64,000 bases of DNA, from positions 66,264 through 130,263 of the forward strand of contig CAVOSE010000028.1 of the NCBI GenBank assembly GCA_963698775.1. The letters are read 5' to 3'. This document shows, piece by piece, positions 1-7,865 of the stretch. Origin of the DNA: Thiohalocapsa sp963698775 (GTDB lineage: Bacteria > Pseudomonadota > Gammaproteobacteria > Chromatiales > Chromatiaceae). Below the pieces are notes generated by a model that saw only the letters and a program-made list of their open reading frames with translations, ran no database searches and was not told where the DNA came from. The position numbers were made by a program, and so were the translations under genes. Position 1 is the stretch's first letter. Each line of letters begins with the position of its first letter.

Positions 1-1
1 G

Positions 2-559
2 CAGCGGCTGGAAAGTTCGATCTCCAGCCTGTTCGGCGGTCGCATCGCGGAGGAGTTGATCTTCGGGCTCGACATGGTCACGACCGGTGCCTCGAACGAC
101 ATCCAGCGCGCGACCGACATTGCGCGCAACATGGTCACCCGGTGGGGTCTGTCGGACAAGCTCGGACCCCTCACGTACAGTGAGGACGAGCAAGAGGTGT
201 TCCTCGGTCACTCCGTGACACAGCATAAGTCGGTGTCCGACGAGACCTCGCACCTGATCGATAAGGAAGTGCGCAGTGTCATCGATCGTAACTATGAGCG
301 CGCCAAGACCATCTTGGTGGAGCACATGGATCAGTTGCATGCGATGGCGGATGCACTACTCAAGTACGAGACCATTGATGCCGCCCAGATCGGCGACATC
401 ATGGAAGGCAAGACGCCGCGGCCACCAAAGCAGTGGACCAGCGATGTGTCGGGAGAGCCCCCGACCGCCGGAGGCGAGGCGCCGATTACGCCCGCATCGG
501 ACGGTGATGGGAGCAAGTCGGCTGGCGGTCCCATCGGTGGCCCCGCGGGCGAACATTGA
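2..559 (+). CDS. ftsH: ATP-dependent zinc metalloprotease FtsH, C-terminal part (5' end outside window)
   Basis: The frame is open from base 2 and encodes the last ~185 residues of FtsH, the inner-membrane AAA+ protease that degrades misassembled membrane proteins and short-lived regulators. Visible landmarks are GGRIAEELIFG, which follows the HEAGH zinc site lying outside the window, and MVTTGASNDIQRAT. The Asp of GASND is the third zinc ligand in the E. coli enzyme. The M41 helical domain follows, then a low-complexity Gly/Pro/Ala tail of about 45 residues after KTPRPPKQW. folP starts 63 bp downstream, the usual gammaproteobacterial ftsH-folP-glmM order. The methionine or leucine codons inside this stretch are not starts. 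Identification is secure; only the beginning is missing. Confidence 0.97.
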   Translation, partial: QRLESSISSLFGGRIAEELIFGLDMVTTGASNDIQRATDIARNMVTRWGLSDKLGPLTYSEDEQEVFLGHSVTQHKSVSDETSHLIDKEVRSVIDRNYERAKTILVEHMDQLHAMADALLKYETIDAAQIGDIMEGKTPRPPKQWTSDVSGEPPTAGGEAPITPASDGDGSKSAGGPIGGPAGEH

Positions 560-622
560 TGGTGCGCTACCGCCTGCAGGCCTGAGGCTGGATCAGTCTG
601 GGCCGATGCCGTGGCAGAAGCG

Positions 623-1465
623 ATGATGCTGGACTGTGGGGGGCGGATGCTGGATCTGTCCGCGCCCCGCATTATGGGCATTCTCAACGTCACCCCCGAT
701 TCCTTTTCGGACGGGGGTGATTTTTTTGTGCCCGATGCGGCTTTGCGGCAGGCCGAACGCATGATCGGCGACGGCGCCGACATCATCGATGTCGGCGGTG
801 AGTCCACCCGGCCGGGTGCCGAGGCTGTCACGGACGACGAGGAACTGCGTCGGGTGATTCCGCTCGTGGAGGCGATTACCAGCCGCTTTTCGGTCATTGT
901 TTCGGTGGACACCTCAAAGCCCGTCGTCATGCGTGCAGCCGCCACCGCCGGTGCTGGCATGCTGAATGATGTCCGTGCGCTGCACAGCCCTGATGCCCTC
1001 GGCGCGGCGCGTGACTCCGCTCTGCCGGTGTGCCTGATGCACATGCAGGGTGCGCCGCGGACGATGCAGGAAAATCCCCGATACAACGACGTAGTCGCCG
1101 ACGTCCGACAGTTCCTGGAGCAGCGGCTTGCCGCCTGCGAGGCGTCGGGTATCGACCGCCGACGTCTCTTGATCGACCCGGGCTTTGGTTTTGGCAAGAC
1201 CTTGGCGCATAATCTCCAGCTTTTGGCCGGCTTGGACACCTTCGCCAATCTGGGGGTGCCGTTGTTGGTCGGGTTGTCCCGCAAGTCGATGCTTGGCGCC
1301 ATTACCGGTCGGGATGTCGGCGATCGGCTGGCAGCGAGTCTGAGTACGGCCATCCTGGCGGTGCAGCGTGGGGCGGTCATCGTGCGCGTACATGACGTCG
1401 CCGAGACAGCGGATGCCCTTGGGGTACTTCGCGCCGTGGCCGAGCAGGGGCGAGTGCGGTCCTGA
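623..1465 (+). CDS. folP: Dihydropteroate synthase
   Basis: This cytoplasmic folate-pathway enzyme condenses p-aminobenzoate with 6-hydroxymethyl-dihydropterin pyrophosphate; it is the sulfonamide target. Pterin-binding TIM-barrel motifs are present in order: IMGILNVTPDSFSDGG near the N terminus, DIIDVGGESTRPGA, VSVDTSKP, LMHMQG, DPGFGFGKT and GLSRKSML. Length (280 residues) is normal. The start is uncertain: ATG codons at 623 and 626 give the family-typical beginning MLDCGGRMLDL, while a GTG at 611 would add four residues, and no strong Shine-Dalgarno decides it. The gene lies between ftsH and glmM, probably in one transcript. Confidence 0.96.
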   Translation: MMLDCGGRMLDLSAPRIMGILNVTPDSFSDGGDFFVPDAALRQAERMIGDGADIIDVGGESTRPGAEAVTDDEELRRVIPLVEAITSRFSVIVSVDTSKPVVMRAAATAGAGMLNDVRALHSPDALGAARDSALPVCLMHMQGAPRTMQENPRYNDVVADVRQFLEQRLAACEASGIDRRRLLIDPGFGFGKTLAHNLQLLAGLDTFANLGVPLLVGLSRKSMLGAITGRDVGDRLAASLSTAILAVQRGAVIVRVHDVAETADALGVLRAVAEQGRVRS

Positions 1466-1502
1466 GGGACTCGCCGTCATGTTTTGATCAGTGAGGGTAA
1501 CG

Positions 1503-2843
1503 GTGAAGCGTAAGTATTTCGGCACCGACGGGATTCGCGGTCGTGTGGGTGAACCGACCATTAGCCCTGACTTTGTGCTCCGGTTGGGCTGGGCTGCCGG
1601 TACGGTGTTAGGCGGTGAGCGCGGTGGCAAGGTGCTGATCGGAAAAGACACGCGGATCTCTGGCTATATGTTCGAGTCGGCCCTTGAGGCCGGACTGGTT
1701 GCATCCGGCGTCGACATTCGGCTGCTGGGCCCCATGCCGACCCCAGGCGTCGCCTACCTGACACGCACCTTCCGCGCCGCGGCGGGCATTGTGATCACAG
1801 CCTCCCACAACCCCTACGACGACAACGGCATCAAGTTCTTCTCCGCCCTTGGCGACAAGCTCCCTGATGCTGTCGAACTAGCCATTGAGGCGGCCATCGA
1901 CCTGCCGTTGAAGACGGTGGAGGCGTCGCGTCTCGGCAAGGTCAAACGCATCGACGACGCCGCCGGTCGCTACATCGAATTCTGCAAGGGCAGCATTCCG
2001 GCGTCGATGTCCCTGGCCGGCTTGAAGATCGTCATCGACTGCGCCCATGGGGCTACCTATAACATCGCTCCCTACGTGTTCGAAGAATTGGGTGCCCGTG
2101 TGGTCACGATCGGCGCTTCGCCGGACGGCTTCAACATCAATCGCGACGTCGGCTCCACCAAGCCCGCCGCGTTGGCGGAGCGAGTGCTCGCCGAGCAGGC
2201 CGATCTCGGCATCGCTTTCGACGGAGACGGCGACCGGCTCTTGATGGTTGACGCTAAGGGGCGGATGGTCGACGGTGATGCGCTCATCTATGTCATCGCC
2301 AAGTCGCGTCTTGCCGCCGGGCTGCTGCGAGGTCCAGTGGTCGGCACGCTGATGAGCAACCTCGGCCTCGAACTGGCGCTGCGGCAGCTCGATATCGCGT
2401 TTGAGCGCACCAAGGTCGGCGACCGCTACATCATTGAACACCTGAAGCGGACGCATGGCGTGCTGGGCGGTGAGCCTTCCGGGCATATCATCTGCCGTGA
2501 CCGTACCTCCACCGGCGACGGCATTGTTGCCGCCTTGCAGGTGCTCGCCGCGCTGTCTGACGCCGATTCCAGCCTCGCGGATGCCGTCTGCGATGTCGAG
2601 TCTTATCCGCAAGTGCTGATCAATGTCCGGTTGCAGCGGCGCGTCGACCCATCGTCGCTGCCAGTGGTGCAGGACGCGGTGCGGAGTGCCGAGTCGGAAC
2701 TCGGTGATCGGGGTCGTGTCTTGCTGCGGCCATCTGGTACCGAGCCGGTCGTACGGGTCATGGTCGAGGGCATGGACCCGTCCCAGGTGCAACGCGTCGC
2801 GGAGTCGCTGGCAGACGTCGTCCGGGCCGAGATCGGCGCCTGA
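1503..2843 (+). CDS. glmM: Phosphoglucosamine mutase
   Basis: GlmM interconverts glucosamine-6-phosphate and glucosamine-1-phosphate in the cytoplasm and feeds UDP-GlcNAc, hence peptidoglycan and LPS synthesis. The alpha-D-phosphohexomutase signature TASHNPYDDNGIK carries the phosphorylated catalytic serine. The metal loop is DGDGDR, the sugar loop is GEPSGHI, and the phosphate-binding loop near the end is RPSGTEP. The protein begins KRKYFGTDGIRG as in other GlmM proteins. GTG at 1503 is preferred over GTG at 1491 because GTGAGGGT (1491-1498) makes a Shine-Dalgarno at proper distance. Length of 446 residues is typical. The usual downstream neighbours tpiA and secG are absent; a transporter follows instead. 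Confidence 0.96.
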   Translation: MKRKYFGTDGIRGRVGEPTISPDFVLRLGWAAGTVLGGERGGKVLIGKDTRISGYMFESALEAGLVASGVDIRLLGPMPTPGVAYLTRTFRAAAGIVITASHNPYDDNGIKFFSALGDKLPDAVELAIEAAIDLPLKTVEASRLGKVKRIDDAAGRYIEFCKGSIPASMSLAGLKIVIDCAHGATYNIAPYVFEELGARVVTIGASPDGFNINRDVGSTKPAALAERVLAEQADLGIAFDGDGDRLLMVDAKGRMVDGDALIYVIAKSRLAAGLLRGPVVGTLMSNLGLELALRQLDIAFERTKVGDRYIIEHLKRTHGVLGGEPSGHIICRDRTSTGDGIVAALQVLAALSDADSSLADAVCDVESYPQVLINVRLQRRVDPSSLPVVQDAVRSAESELGDRGRVLLRPSGTEPVVRVMVEGMDPSQVQRVAESLADVVRAEIGA

Positions 2844-2958
2844 CTGCGCCAGTCGGAGGCGCGGGTTTCCCGTCCCTCGTTTCCTTTGGTGGCAGGCAAC
2901 GGTACGTCTTCAAAAGTAGTCCGTTACTCCGCAAATATTAAACAGATTGTCGAAGAAA

Positions 2959-3010
2959 TTTCGTCGTCGTTGACCGAATCGAGTCTCCGCACGACAACGA
3001 CAACGAGCAA
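2959..3010. repeat. CGACAACG-type palindromic repeat, copy A
   Basis: In the glmM-transporter gap a left arm TCGTCGTCGTTG and a right arm CGACAACGACAACGA flank a core with AATCGA. The same arm/core/arm layout recurs at 35,218-35,270 and 57,807-57,865, with a partial version near 50,280-50,460. Arms are inverted relative to each other and could form a hairpin in RNA. It lies about 50 bp upstream of the transporter start. No function is claimed. Confidence 0.6.
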
Positions 3011-3061
3011 CGTCGTCGACCACGGTTTTTGGTTGCGGCTCTGCCGGGTTAGGAGTCTTAG

Positions 3062-4432
3062 ATGTCAACGACGACCTCCATCCATGGTATGTGGTCATCG
3101 CGTCTTGCCTTCATTCTCGCGGCGACCGGTTCTGCCGTGGGCCTGGGAAACATTTGGCGGTTTCCCTACACCGCGGGTGAATACGGCGGTGGCGCCTTCG
3201 TGCTCGTCTACCTGTTGTGTGTTGCTGGCATTGGCATCCCGATTATGATGGCGGAGATCATGCTGGGGCGACGAGGACGCCAGAGCCCGATCAACACCAT
3301 GCGCGCGCTGGCCAAGCAGGAGGGGGCCTCTAGTGCGTGGCAACTGCTCGGGTGGATGGGCATCGTGGCTGGGTTCCTGATCCTGTCTTTCTACAGCGTC
3401 ATCGCCGGCTGGACCATGGCCTATGTGGTTCGGGCGGGGGCAGGGCAGTTCGAGGGTATCGACGGCGATGCGAGCGGGGCCATCTTCAGCGCCTTGATTG
3501 CTGACCCCGAACGATTGCTTGCGTGGCACACCATCTTCATGGTGCTGAGCGTGTTGGTGGTTGCCCGGGGTGTTGCGGGCGGGCTGGAGAAGGCGGTGCG
3601 TGTGCTCATGCCGGCGCTGTTTGTGCTGCTGATCGTAATGGTGCTCTATGCGTCGCAAACCGGCGATTTTGCCGGCGGGCTGGCTTACCTGTTCGAGCCG
3701 GACTTCTCCGAGCTTGGGGCGCACGCCGGCGAGGCGATCTTGAGCGCGATGGGGCAGGCGTTTTTCAGTCTCAGTCTTGGGATGGGGGCCATAATGATTT
3801 ATGGTTCTTACCTGAACAGCCAGGCGTCCATCGGTCAGAATGTGGTGATCATCGCGGTGATGGATACCGTCGTGGCCTTGCTCGCCGGCTTGGCCATCTT
3901 TCCGATCGTGTTGGCCAATGGACTCGAGCCCGGCAGCGGCCCGGGGTTGATCTTCCAGACCCTGCCCATCGCGTTTGGACAGATGCCGGGTGGCACCTTC
4001 TTCGGCGTGCTGTTCTTCACGTTATTGGTATTCGCTGCTTGGACCTCGGCGATCTCACTGCTCGAACCGATGGTCGCCTGGCTGGTCGAGAACCGCGGTT
4101 TCAGTCGAGTACGTGCCACTACTTTGGCCGGCGTCGCGGTCTGGCTGCTCGGTATCGCGTGCCTACTGTCGCTCAACGTCTGGTCCGACTTCACGGTCTT
4201 CGGCAAGGGCATCCTGGATCTCTTCGACTACGTGACGGCCAATGTCCTGTTGCCGCTGGGCGGGGTGGCGATCGCGATCTTTGCCGGTTGGGTGATGCAG
4301 CGTCGTTCGAGTGAGTCGGAGCTTGCCCTTGGCGCCGACTCCTTGCTCTATCGCGGATGGCGGCTGCTGATCCGTTACATCGCCCCGGCCTGTGTGATTC
4401 TGGTGTTTCTCAACGCTATCGGCCTCCTTTAA
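3062..4432 (+). CDS. Neurotransmitter:sodium symporter (NSS/SNF) family transporter
   Basis: A polytopic inner-membrane Na+-coupled transporter of the LeuT-fold NSS family; bacterial members usually carry amino acids. The N terminus has the TM1 signature FILAATGSAVGLGNIWRFPY, where the unwound AVGLGN segment binds substrate and sodium, followed by GGGAFVLVY in TM2. About eleven to twelve hydrophobic segments can be counted over 456 residues. The substrate cannot be told from sequence. It starts ~220 bp after glmM, downstream of a palindromic repeat, and ratA begins 19 bp after its stop. Its place between glmM and ratA, where tpiA/secG would be usual, suggests an insertion or rearrangement in this lineage. 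Confidence 0.92.
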   Translation: MSTTTSIHGMWSSRLAFILAATGSAVGLGNIWRFPYTAGEYGGGAFVLVYLLCVAGIGIPIMMAEIMLGRRGRQSPINTMRALAKQEGASSAWQLLGWMGIVAGFLILSFYSVIAGWTMAYVVRAGAGQFEGIDGDASGAIFSALIADPERLLAWHTIFMVLSVLVVARGVAGGLEKAVRVLMPALFVLLIVMVLYASQTGDFAGGLAYLFEPDFSELGAHAGEAILSAMGQAFFSLSLGMGAIMIYGSYLNSQASIGQNVVIIAVMDTVVALLAGLAIFPIVLANGLEPGSGPGLIFQTLPIAFGQMPGGTFFGVLFFTLLVFAAWTSAISLLEPMVAWLVENRGFSRVRATTLAGVAVWLLGIACLLSLNVWSDFTVFGKGILDLFDYVTANVLLPLGGVAIAIFAGWVMQRRSSESELALGADSLLYRGWRLLIRYIAPACVILVFLNAIGLL

Positions 4433-4451
4433 GCAATCGGAATTATCCAAC

Positions 4452-4886
4452 GTGCCTGTCGTCAAGAAGAGCGCCCTGGTGCGGCACTCGGCCGAGCAGA
4501 TGTTTCAGCTCGTGGCCGATGTCGAGGGCTATCCCAAGTTTTTGCCCTGGTGCCACGCCACCGAACTGTTGTCGCAGAGTGACGAACAGATCTGTGGCCG
4601 TATCGAGGTTTCACGGTTGGGGGTCCGCCAGGTGTTCTCCACCTGTAACCGCATCGACCCGCCGCACTGCATGAAGATTGATCTCATGGACGGGCCGTTC
4701 CGGAAGCTGACCGGGGCCTGGACCTTCAAATCGCTGCGTGCGGATGCCTGCAAGGTGGAGTTGGAGCTGGACTTCGAATTTTCGGGCCGGTTGATCGACA
4801 AGGCGTTTGGCGGAGTATTCGGCCAGATCGCCAATTCCCTGGTGGATGCCTTCTGCAAACGTGCTGATGAGGTGTACGGTGACTGA
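4452..4886 (+). CDS. ratA: RatA-family START-domain protein
   Basis: A 144-residue single-domain SRPBCC/START (polyketide cyclase-like) protein. The opening PVVKKSALVRHSAEQMFQLV, then DVEGYPKFLPWC, is the classical RatA/YfjG start and fits the family length. In E. coli RatA is described as inhibiting 70S association, while homologous START proteins (Coq10) bind ubiquinone, so a quinone-binding role is an alternative. Translation starts at GTG 4452. The 3' end overlaps rnfH by 8 nt, indicating translational coupling; ratA-rnfH pairing, often followed by bamE, is a conserved gammaproteobacterial arrangement. Confidence 0.93.
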   Translation: MPVVKKSALVRHSAEQMFQLVADVEGYPKFLPWCHATELLSQSDEQICGRIEVSRLGVRQVFSTCNRIDPPHCMKIDLMDGPFRKLTGAWTFKSLRADACKVELELDFEFSGRLIDKAFGGVFGQIANSLVDAFCKRADEVYGD

Positions 4887-5211
4887 CGAGCAAATTCAGG
4901 TGGAGGTGGCCTACGCGCGCGAGCGCTCACAGGCGTTGTTGGTGGTGAATGGCCCCCAGGGGCTCAGCGTGTCCGATGCAATCGAACGTTCCGGTATCCT
5001 GCAGCGTTTTCCGGAGATCGATCTCAACGTGAACAAGGTCGGCATCTTCGGCAAATCGGCGCGTCTCGATCAAGCGCTGCAGAGCGGTGATCGGGTCGAG
5101 ATTTACGCTCCGCTCATCGCCGACCCGAAACAGGCCCGTAAGGATCGCGCCGCGGACAGCGCCCCCGCCCGCAAAGGTCCGGCGTCGAAGGCATCGGTTG
5201 CCGCGCAATAG
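4879..5211 (+). CDS. rnfH: RnfH-family ubiquitin-like protein
   Basis: A 110-residue protein with a beta-grasp ubiquitin-like fold (UPF0125/RnfH). The core VEVAYARERSQALLVV, ending GDRVEIYAPLIADPKQARK, is diagnostic. The last ~20 residues are an Ala/Lys-rich tail. The start GTG at 4879 lies within the end of ratA, with GATGAGGT (4866-4873) as ribosome binding site; longer upstream reading in this frame is only the ratA shadow. The function is not firmly established; the name comes from rnf clusters, yet most copies sit beside ratA as here. Confidence 0.9.
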   Translation: MTDEQIQVEVAYARERSQALLVVNGPQGLSVSDAIERSGILQRFPEIDLNVNKVGIFGKSARLDQALQSGDRVEIYAPLIADPKQARKDRAADSAPARKGPASKASVAAQ

Positions 5212-5220
5212 CCGACAGAC

Positions 5221-5252
5221 ATCGCCTTAGGCGATTTGACAGAAATCGCCCT
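5221..5252. terminator. Putative bidirectional terminator hairpin between rnfH and bamE
   Basis: ATCGCC-TTA-GGCGAT (5221-5235) is a perfect 6-bp stem in the short space between convergent rnfH and bamE. GACAGAAATCGCCCT follows and can pair alternatively with GGCGAT. No long T run is present, so intrinsic termination is only suggested. GACAGAAATCGCC reappears at 12,997 at the end of another gene. Confidence 0.4.
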
Positions 5253-5739
5253 AGTCCTTGGGCTCGACGCCGATGCTGTTCAGGGCGCGGTTGATGAGAC
5301 CCTCGTTGTTCTTCCAGTCGGGAACCGAAATCACGACCTCGCGTTCGTCTTCGGCGACCAGCAAGCGTTCCGGGTTCGGCTGCATGACGCCGTTGATACG
5401 GGTCAGGGCATCGTCGGCGAAGAACAGCGTCAGGCGCTCTGTACGCATCGGTTGGTGGCCGCGTTGGATGGTATAGGTGTAATCCCAACGGTTGGTGTGG
5501 AACATGTCCGCGAGCAAGGGTGTGCCGAGCAAGTAGCGCACCTGGCTCTTGTTCATGCCGAGTTGCAGTTGATCGACCATTTCCTCGGTGATGATGTTGC
5601 CTTGTTGCACCGTCATCTTGTACACGAAGGGAAGATCCGACAGAACCGAACTTCGATATTCGTCGTCTTTCTTTTCGCGGGCGCAGCCCGGTGAGGCGGC
5701 AACGGCCAGAAGGGCGAGTAGAATGAGGAGCGTTCGCAT
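5251..5739 (-). CDS. bamE: Outer membrane assembly lipoprotein BamE (SmpA/OmlA)
   Basis: BamE is the small lipoprotein subunit of the beta-barrel assembly machine. The 162-residue precursor has a lipoprotein signal peptide MRTLLILLALLAVAASPGC with the lipidated Cys at about residue 19. The SmpA/OmlA core follows: VQQGNIITEEMVDQLQLGMN, then VRYLLGTPLL and WDYTYTIQRG. The C-terminal ~50 residues extend beyond the core and are unassigned. It is transcribed divergently from fur, whose start lies 85 bp away; bamE/fur divergence is standard in gammaproteobacteria. It ends 39 bp from convergent rnfH. Confidence 0.95.
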   Translation of the reverse strand: MRTLLILLALLAVAASPGCAREKKDDEYRSSVLSDLPFVYKMTVQQGNIITEEMVDQLQLGMNKSQVRYLLGTPLLADMFHTNRWDYTYTIQRGHQPMRTERLTLFFADDALTRINGVMQPNPERLLVAEDEREVVISVPDWKNNEGLINRALNSIGVEPKD

Positions 5740-5823
5740 CTACATTGGGTATCGCTGGTCTTGATTTAGCCATGTATGGTAACGCAGTCCAGGGCCAAGA
5801 TTCACCGGAGAGTCGCCGAGTCG

Positions 5824-6252
5824 ATGGAAAATCAGCAGATCAAAGAGGCAGGTCTCAAAGTGACCCTGCCGCGGGTGAAGATATTGAGCGTGCTGGAGCG
5901 CAACGATCAGCGTCATCTCAGCGCAGAGGACGTTTACAAAGAGTTGCTTGGCGCCGGTGAAGAGATCGGCCTCGCGACGGTTTACCGGGTGCTGACCCAG
6001 TTCGAAGGCGCCGGCTTGGTTTGCCGCCACCACTTCGAGGGTGGCCAATCGGTCTTCGAGCTGAATCGAGGCGGCCATCACGATCACCTGGTTTGCGTCA
6101 AATGCGGAGCGGTCGTCGAATTCTGCGAGGAGCTCATCGAGGAGCGCCAGCGGGTGATCGCCCAACGGCATGGGTTCGTCATCGAGGACCACTCGCTGGT
6201 GATCTATGGCATCTGTCCGAATTGCCGTCCGTCCGATGAAGCCGCTGGCTAA
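5824..6252 (+). CDS. fur: Ferric uptake regulator Fur
   Basis: Fur is the Fe(II)-dependent repressor of iron-uptake genes. The 142-residue protein has the canonical start MENQQIKEAGLKVTLPR, the winged helix with LSAEDVYKELL and IGLATVYRVLTQFE, and the metal-binding part HHDHLVCVKCG with FCEELIEERQ. A terminal CPNC provides the second Cys pair of the structural zinc site. ATG 5824 is chosen because it gives the family N terminus; an upstream in-frame GTG at 5776 would add 16 atypical residues. The L,D-transpeptidase start overlaps its 3' end. Confidence 0.97.
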   Translation: MENQQIKEAGLKVTLPRVKILSVLERNDQRHLSAEDVYKELLGAGEEIGLATVYRVLTQFEGAGLVCRHHFEGGQSVFELNRGGHHDHLVCVKCGAVVEFCEELIEERQRVIAQRHGFVIEDHSLVIYGICPNCRPSDEAAG

Positions 6253-6778
6253 ACACCCCCACGGCACCCGTTGTGGCCGCGCTGACGTCGCACCGCGGAA
6301 CGATCCCCGCATCCTCGTCGACCTGAGCGCCCAGCGGCTCAGCATCAGCGGCGGATCGATGCCGGCAGCGTCTTACGTCGTCTCAACCGCCGCCAACGGT
6401 CCGGGCGAGCGCAGCGGCAGTGGCTGCACGCCGCGCGGACTGCACCGCGTTCGCGTCAAGATCGGTGCCGGTTGTGCCCCAGGCACGGTCTTCCGCGGTC
6501 GGCGTTGGACCGGTGAACTTTACTCCGACGACCTGGCCCGTCGCTGCCCCGACCGTGATTGGGTCCTTACACGAATTCTCTGGCTCACGGGTCTCGAACT
6601 CGGCCGCAACCGTGGAGGGGACGTCGACACCCTGCGCCGTTTCATCTACATCCACGGTTGTCCACCATGCGAACCCATGGGTGAGCCCCGGTCCCATGGG
6701 TGTATCCGCATGCGCGACGCGGACCTGATCGCGCTGTTCGACCATACGCCGGTCGGAACCTTGGTCGACATTCGCTAG
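6236..6778 (+). CDS. YkuD-domain L,D-transpeptidase
   Basis: A 180-residue protein with the YkuD catalytic signature IHGCPPCEPMGEPRSHGCIR near residues 140-160. The Cys of SHGC is the acyl-enzyme nucleophile and the first HG supplies the catalytic His. Family members make 3-3 cross-links or attach lipoproteins to peptidoglycan in the periplasm. Unusually, no signal peptide is visible; the protein begins basic and hydrophilic, so export would need another route or a different start. ATG 6236 overlaps the fur stop by 17 nt; ATG 6206 inside fur is an alternative. The ABC permease ribosome binding site overlaps its stop. Confidence 0.85.
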   Translation: MKPLAKHPHGTRCGRADVAPRNDPRILVDLSAQRLSISGGSMPAASYVVSTAANGPGERSGSGCTPRGLHRVRVKIGAGCAPGTVFRGRRWTGELYSDDLARRCPDRDWVLTRILWLTGLELGRNRGGDVDTLRRFIYIHGCPPCEPMGEPRSHGCIRMRDADLIALFDHTPVGTLVDIR

Positions 6779-6788
6779 GAGCGCGGTC

Positions 6789-7709
6789 ATGTTGCGGCAG
6801 ATGGGGGCTCGGCTGGGGTCGGCGCTACTGGTAATGTTCGGCGTCTGTACCCTGGTGTTCCTGTTGCTGCATCTGGTGCCGGGCGATCCGGTGGAGGCGA
6901 TGCTCGGCGAGAGCGCCCGGCCGGCGGATCGCGATGCCCTGCGCCAGGCCCTGGGCCTCAATCTCTCCGTCTCCGAGCAGTACGGTCGTTACCTGACCGG
7001 CCTGTTGCAGCTGGATTTGGGGCGTTCGTTTCAGGATCAGCGCCCGGTGATCGAGATCATGGCGGAGCGACTGCCCGCAACCCTGCAGCTGACCATTGCC
7101 GCGTTGACCTTGGCCCTAGTGCTTGCGATTCCTTTGGGGGTCTTGGCGGCACATCGACGCGGCAGCGGCCTGGACAGTGGCGCGATGGCGTTTTCGCTGA
7201 TCGGTGTCTCGATGCCCAATTTCTGGCTTGGGCCATTGCTGATCCTGGTCTTCTCCCTCTGGCTCGGCTGGACCCCGGTTAGCGGCAGCGACCGGCCTCT
7301 GAGTCTGGTATTGCCGGCCATTACGTTGGGTACCGCGCTTGCGGCCGTGCTGGCACGCATGGTGCGCGCCAGCGTGCTGGAGGTGCTCGGCGAGGATTAT
7401 GTGCGCACGGCACGCGCCAAGGGCTTGTCGGAGTCCGCGGTGCTGCGCCGACATGCGCTGCGCAATGCATGGTTGCCGGTGCTGACGTTGGTGGGACTGC
7501 AGCTTGGGGGGCTGTTGGGCGGTGCGGTCATTACCGAGACGGTGTTCGCCTGGCCCGGTGTCGGTAGCCTGCTTGTCGAGTCGATCCAGGCGCGGGACTT
7601 TCCAGTGGTGCAGGGTTGCGTGTTGCTGATCAGCCTGGTCTACGTGCTGGTCAATACGTTGACCGACCTCGCCTATGTCTGGCTCGACCCGCGTATCGGC
7701 CGGCGTTGA
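6789..7709 (+). CDS. Dpp/Opp-type ABC transporter permease (DppB-like)
   Basis: A 306-residue inner-membrane permease of the peptide/nickel class. Visible features are the N-terminal segment with HLVPGDPVEAMLGE, about six membrane spans, and the EAA loop DYVRTARAKGLSES followed by VLRRHALRNAWLPVLT, which docks onto the ATPase. TAGGAGC (6776-6782) is a good ribosome binding site for ATG 6789. A DppC-like partner follows after 156 bp. Neither a solute-binding protein nor an ATPase gene lies nearby, so the substrate is unknown and the missing parts must be encoded elsewhere or shared. Confidence 0.92.
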   Translation: MLRQMGARLGSALLVMFGVCTLVFLLLHLVPGDPVEAMLGESARPADRDALRQALGLNLSVSEQYGRYLTGLLQLDLGRSFQDQRPVIEIMAERLPATLQLTIAALTLALVLAIPLGVLAAHRRGSGLDSGAMAFSLIGVSMPNFWLGPLLILVFSLWLGWTPVSGSDRPLSLVLPAITLGTALAAVLARMVRASVLEVLGEDYVRTARAKGLSESAVLRRHALRNAWLPVLTLVGLQLGGLLGGAVITETVFAWPGVGSLLVESIQARDFPVVQGCVLLISLVYVLVNTLTDLAYVWLDPRIGRR

Positions 7710-7865
7710 GCCAGCCGTGGGCGTAGAGCACTTGGCTGGCACGCGCATGAGTCGATCGACGCTGTGCTTTGAGCGTCCATGCCGGGGGTGGCAACGGCTC
7801 GGGCGCACGTGGATGGCGACCGACCGGGCGCTTACTGTGCTCCCACGATCATCCGGAGCCAGTCT

